From positions 7,248 to 53,819 of the forward strand of contig NZ_MSLS01000015.1 in NCBI RefSeq assembly GCF_001940785.1: 46,572 nucleotides of DNA. The letters run 5' to 3'. This document shows, piece by piece, positions 44,123-46,572 of this stretch. Numbering within the stretch: position 1 is the first letter of the stretch; each line of letters starts with the position of its first letter. The translations under genes were made by a program, and so were the position numbers. This DNA is from Bacillus sp. MRMR6. Its GTDB lineage: Bacteria; Bacillota; Bacilli; Bacillales; Cytobacillaceae. The notes beneath the pieces were generated by a model. That model saw nothing but the letters and a program-made list of their open reading frames with translations, did not search any database and was not told where the DNA came from.

Positions 44123-46168
44123 ATGAATAGATTAGCAAAATTTTATAACATCAAATTATTCAATATAATCATGGCCTTAATCGTTCTTCTCCCTCTCCTG
44201 CCAGAAAAATCAATAGCCCTTACTTCTAATAATTCGGGTAATGAAGTGTTACCGATTACTGAGGAAACGGCCTCTGACGATTCTGCCTCTATAGAAATAA
44301 CAAATCAAGAACTTGCAACCCCAGAAAAACAAATTATTGAATCTTCTACCCCGATACCTAATGATACAACAACTACTGAAACTAATGGCACTATTATTGA
44401 TAGTACCAATCCAAATAGTGTAGAGGAGGATCCTCAAGCTGATATACAACGCCCGTACATCACAAACATTTTTCTTAGTTTATTAGATATGGAAACCAAG
44501 AAGAAATCGATAGAGAAAGTCGATATCCTCAGAACTGGAGAATTAACAAGAGTCTCGGTAGACACCGATATTATTATTAAGATTCAGGATAATGAAGCAA
44601 TTACTGAGCAAATAATTAATCACCCTATTACCGTTTTTAGCAAAGAAGGAGTCATTGAAGGTACCGTAACACCAACTTTTAATGTAGAAAATACAATCTT
44701 AAAATTCGACCCCGTCAGTGATTTAGAACAAAGTACAACTTATTATCTAATGTTCAACCAAAGGCTTATTACTGGAACGGAGGAAGAAACGACAACATTT
44801 TTTTTTACTGACAACAGTGGAAATAAGGTATTTCCTATAATAAAAAAATTTACTACTGTTAGCAGCATTGTTCAGGATGGGACTAATGATCCTGCAAACT
44901 GGGAAAGAAATCCTCATGGGTACTACACTAATAATGTTAATACCTGTTCAAATTGTCATGGAACACATAATACTACGAAATCAAAATTAGAAAGACCGAA
45001 CTTTCAAAGCATACAAACCAACACAATGGCAAATAATTATTGTCTAGTTTGCCATGACGGAACCGTAGCAGCACCTTTTCCTGATTCGTCAGATTATGTA
45101 TCAGATTACTCTGATCCTGAAAATGCTATAAATCCTCAAAGGAGAGATATTATATCAAACCATGATGTTATTGAGGGAGAACATTCATCTAGTGCTGGTT
45201 CGTGTACTTCGTGTCATAATCCTCATTTAACATGGAGTGAAGACAATCCGAATCTTCTTAAGGATCATTATGTTTATAAACATAACTTAGAGTTATTATG
45301 GGAAGGGCAACCTGTAGGTAAAATAGACAGTAGAATTAGACTTTGTGAAGAATGCCATGATCGTTCAACCAAAGATTACAAGATCGGAGCAGAGCAGGTC
45401 ATATTTACACACAATCCTGAGGTTACATGGGAAGATAAGCCTGTTGGGACGATAGATAGCAATAATAGGCAATGTGCTGAGTGCCATGATAGAAGACTCT
45501 ACAGATATAACTTAGAAGAGATACCAGTTGAATTTGAACATAACACAGGGGATTTGTTGGAAGGCAAGGTAGTTGGAAAGATTGATAGTCGTATAACCCT
45601 TTGTGAAGAGTGCCATTATAATCGAACACGAGTATACAAGGAAAAGGCAGGAAGTGCCTACAAAATCCTACATTATCGTAAGACATCTACGGAAAATCAA
45701 CCAGAAGAGGACTTTGCTTTATGCTTTAGTTGTCATAATAGTTTAAAAGAAGAAGAAACTAAAAATAAAGCTAATAATAAGATTCTTGACATTCAGAGTT
45801 TTTACAAGAGTACTGAATCTAAGCATACTATTTTAGCATTAGACGGAAGTATGCAAAATGGACCAATTCCTTGCGCAGAGTGTCATGAAACACATGGAGC
45901 GACCAACCTGAAGCTATTAAAAGAACGATTTGGTCACGAGAATCAAGCTGGTGATTTTACTTATGATATCGGAGAATCGTGGGAAGACAAGGAACGAGCC
46001 TTCTGTGAAAAGTGCCATAATGGATTAACGAGCATTTATGGGGTCACCGGTCAGAAATTGTCACCTGAGAACCATACTGAACCATTGGCTTCATGCTCAA
46101 CTTGTCATAGTAAAACTAAAACATTTATGGAAGCAGTCCATGCACCAAAAGCGACTACATCACAATAA
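44123..46168 (+). CDS. secreted decaheme cytochrome c with N-terminal Ig-like domain
   Basis: A 681-residue protein. A signal peptide (hydrophobic core IMALIVLLPLLPEKSIAL) is followed by a Thr/Glu/Ser-rich linker and a beta-rich domain at about residues 110-255 resembling SbsA/Big_5 Ig-like domains (ITVFSKEGVIEGTVTPTFN, LKFDPVSDLEQSTTYYLMF). Ten CXXCH motifs lie between residues 275 and 662. A 43-residue unit carrying PVGKIDSRIRLCEECHDR is repeated three times (about residues 385-510), each with one heme. CHGTH, CHNPH and CHETHGA are of the doubled-CXXCH type. It lies in its own transcription unit after the operon. It is likely exposed at the cell surface, the Ig-like domain spacing it from the wall; a terminal electron-donating role is inference. 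Confidence 0.87.
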   Translation: MNRLAKFYNIKLFNIIMALIVLLPLLPEKSIALTSNNSGNEVLPITEETASDDSASIEITNQELATPEKQIIESSTPIPNDTTTTETNGTIIDSTNPNSVEEDPQADIQRPYITNIFLSLLDMETKKKSIEKVDILRTGELTRVSVDTDIIIKIQDNEAITEQIINHPITVFSKEGVIEGTVTPTFNVENTILKFDPVSDLEQSTTYYLMFNQRLITGTEEETTTFFFTDNSGNKVFPIIKKFTTVSSIVQDGTNDPANWERNPHGYYTNNVNTCSNCHGTHNTTKSKLERPNFQSIQTNTMANNYCLVCHDGTVAAPFPDSSDYVSDYSDPENAINPQRRDIISNHDVIEGEHSSSAGSCTSCHNPHLTWSEDNPNLLKDHYVYKHNLELLWEGQPVGKIDSRIRLCEECHDRSTKDYKIGAEQVIFTHNPEVTWEDKPVGTIDSNNRQCAECHDRRLYRYNLEEIPVEFEHNTGDLLEGKVVGKIDSRITLCEECHYNRTRVYKEKAGSAYKILHYRKTSTENQPEEDFALCFSCHNSLKEEETKNKANNKILDIQSFYKSTESKHTILALDGSMQNGPIPCAECHETHGATNLKLLKERFGHENQAGDFTYDIGESWEDKERAFCEKCHNGLTSIYGVTGQKLSPENHTEPLASCSTCHSKTKTFMEAVHAPKATTSQ

Positions 46169-46194
46169 AATATAAAGATTTTTTATGGTCATTT

Positions 46195-46224
46195 AAAACG
46201 AGAGGAATTGCCCTCTCGTTTTTA
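46195..46224 (+). terminator. terminator after the decaheme gene
   Basis: AAAACGAGAGG and CCTCTCGTTTT pair around a short loop, followed by T residues. Confidence 0.85.
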
Positions 46225-46404
46225 TGTGGATAAAACAAAAGGATAAAAGTTGAGTTATTTAGAAAATGTAGATAACTTATGTTAATTTGTTGATATGTGG
46301 ATATAATCTCAAGAAAATTTCAAAATAAATAGATAACTGCTCCCTAATCACATAAGATTTTTGGAAAATGTCTATACATATGTTGATAAGTAAGGTTATC
46401 CACA
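46225..46404. other. cluster of DnaA-box-like sequences
   Basis: Perfect boxes: TGTGGATAA (46225-46233, minus orientation) and TTATCCACA (46396-46404). One-mismatch boxes: TGTAGATAA (46267-46275), TGTGGATAT (46296-46304) and TGTTGATAA (46381-46389). Confidence 0.55.
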
Positions 46405-46434
46405 ATAAAACAAAAATAATATACCAACTCAATT

Positions 46435-46464
46435 TTGAAATTTCCACGCTACTCAGGCTATAAT
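46435..46464 (+). promoter_or_regulatory. SigA promoter of prfB
   Basis: TTGAAA, 18-base spacer, perfect TATAAT, about 70 bases before the prfB start. Confidence 0.6.
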
Positions 46465-46532
46465 GAATGAGGAACTAATGAACGATATGCATAAACTACG
46501 GTAAAGACCGAATCATTATAGAGGTGACGAAA

Positions 46533-46572
46533 ATGGAATTAGCAGAAATTCGTAACGAACTTGAGAAAATAG
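46533..46572 (+). CDS. prfB: peptide chain release factor 2 (5' end only)
   Basis: The first 13 codons (MELAEIRNELEKI) match the start of Bacillus RF2, and GAGGTGA lies six bases before the ATG. RF2 reads UAA and UGA stop codons. In many bacteria the gene has a programmed +1 frameshift at about codon 25; that site lies beyond this window. Its place downstream of the secA region agrees with B. subtilis synteny and helps identify it despite the short piece. Confidence 0.85.
   Translation, partial: MELAEIRNELEKI

Larger units (their letters stand above)
46169..46532. other. intergenic region of 364 bases before prfB
   Basis: Holds the cytochrome terminator, a very AT-rich block with five DnaA-box-like 9-mers (46225-46404), and the prfB promoter (46435-46464). 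No gene is seen. Confidence 0.6.

Noticed and set aside
46225..46404. DnaA boxes as the chromosomal origin
   Set aside because: No dnaA, dnaN, rpmH or recF nearby, and the gene context is the secA-prfB region.

Overview
The window is chromosomal DNA from a low-GC, endospore-forming Gram-positive bacterium of the family Bacillaceae. The evidence is conserved gene content and order: tagO, yvyE, degS, degU, degV, comFA, comFC, hpf, secA and prfB lie in nearly the order known from Bacillus subtilis, with AGGAGG-type ribosome binding sites, some TTG/GTG starts and a CotF-like spore coat gene. A genus cannot be fixed from sequence reading alone; a Bacillus, Neobacillus or Mesobacillus-like organism fits. 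No rRNA, tRNA, CRISPR array or intact insertion sequence was found.

Left part (1-18.6 kb): a surface polysaccharide locus. It starts with the 3' part of a cell-wall amidase carrying ChW repeats. Then follow four GT2 and one GT4 glycosyltransferases, a GDP-mannose pyrophosphorylase, an LTA-synthase-like phosphoglycerol transferase with a small overlapping membrane protein, a Wzx flippase, an LCP-family attachment enzyme, a Wzz/YveK-like chain-length protein, a Wzy-like polymerase and a complete dTDP-L-rhamnose set (rmlACBD). Together they describe a Wzx/Wzy-type, probably rhamnose-containing glycan that could be attached to peptidoglycan by the LCP enzyme and possibly decorated with phosphoglycerol.

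Middle part (19-31 kb): two paralogous TagO-type initiating enzymes flank a secreted protein with six ChW repeats and a glycerophosphodiesterase-like domain; two 77-base relics of the same IS-like 3' end also flank that gene. Then come yvyE, degS-degU, degV, comFA-comFC and a CotF-like gene. Compared with B. subtilis, comFB and the whole flagellar block between comFC and hpf are missing.

Right part (31-46.6 kb): hpf (with overlapping SigB/SigH-like promoter sequences and a nearby Spo0A-box-like palindrome), a DUF1028 protein, a secreted DUF5667 protein, and secA on the opposite strand to hpf and prfB. Between secA and prfB lies the most notable content: six genes encoding four multiheme c-type cytochromes (10, 12, 6 and 10 CXXCH motifs, 38 in all), a membrane-anchored TPR protein and a membrane-anchored NHL beta-propeller. 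Two of the cytochromes are membrane-anchored NapC/NirT-like proteins with the CXXCHXM first-heme motif, and two are secreted with doubled-CXXCH modules. I infer an electron route from the menaquinol pool across the envelope to extracellular cytochromes, which would be unusual in Bacillaceae. The window ends in the first codons of prfB, preceded by a cluster of DnaA-box-like sequences.
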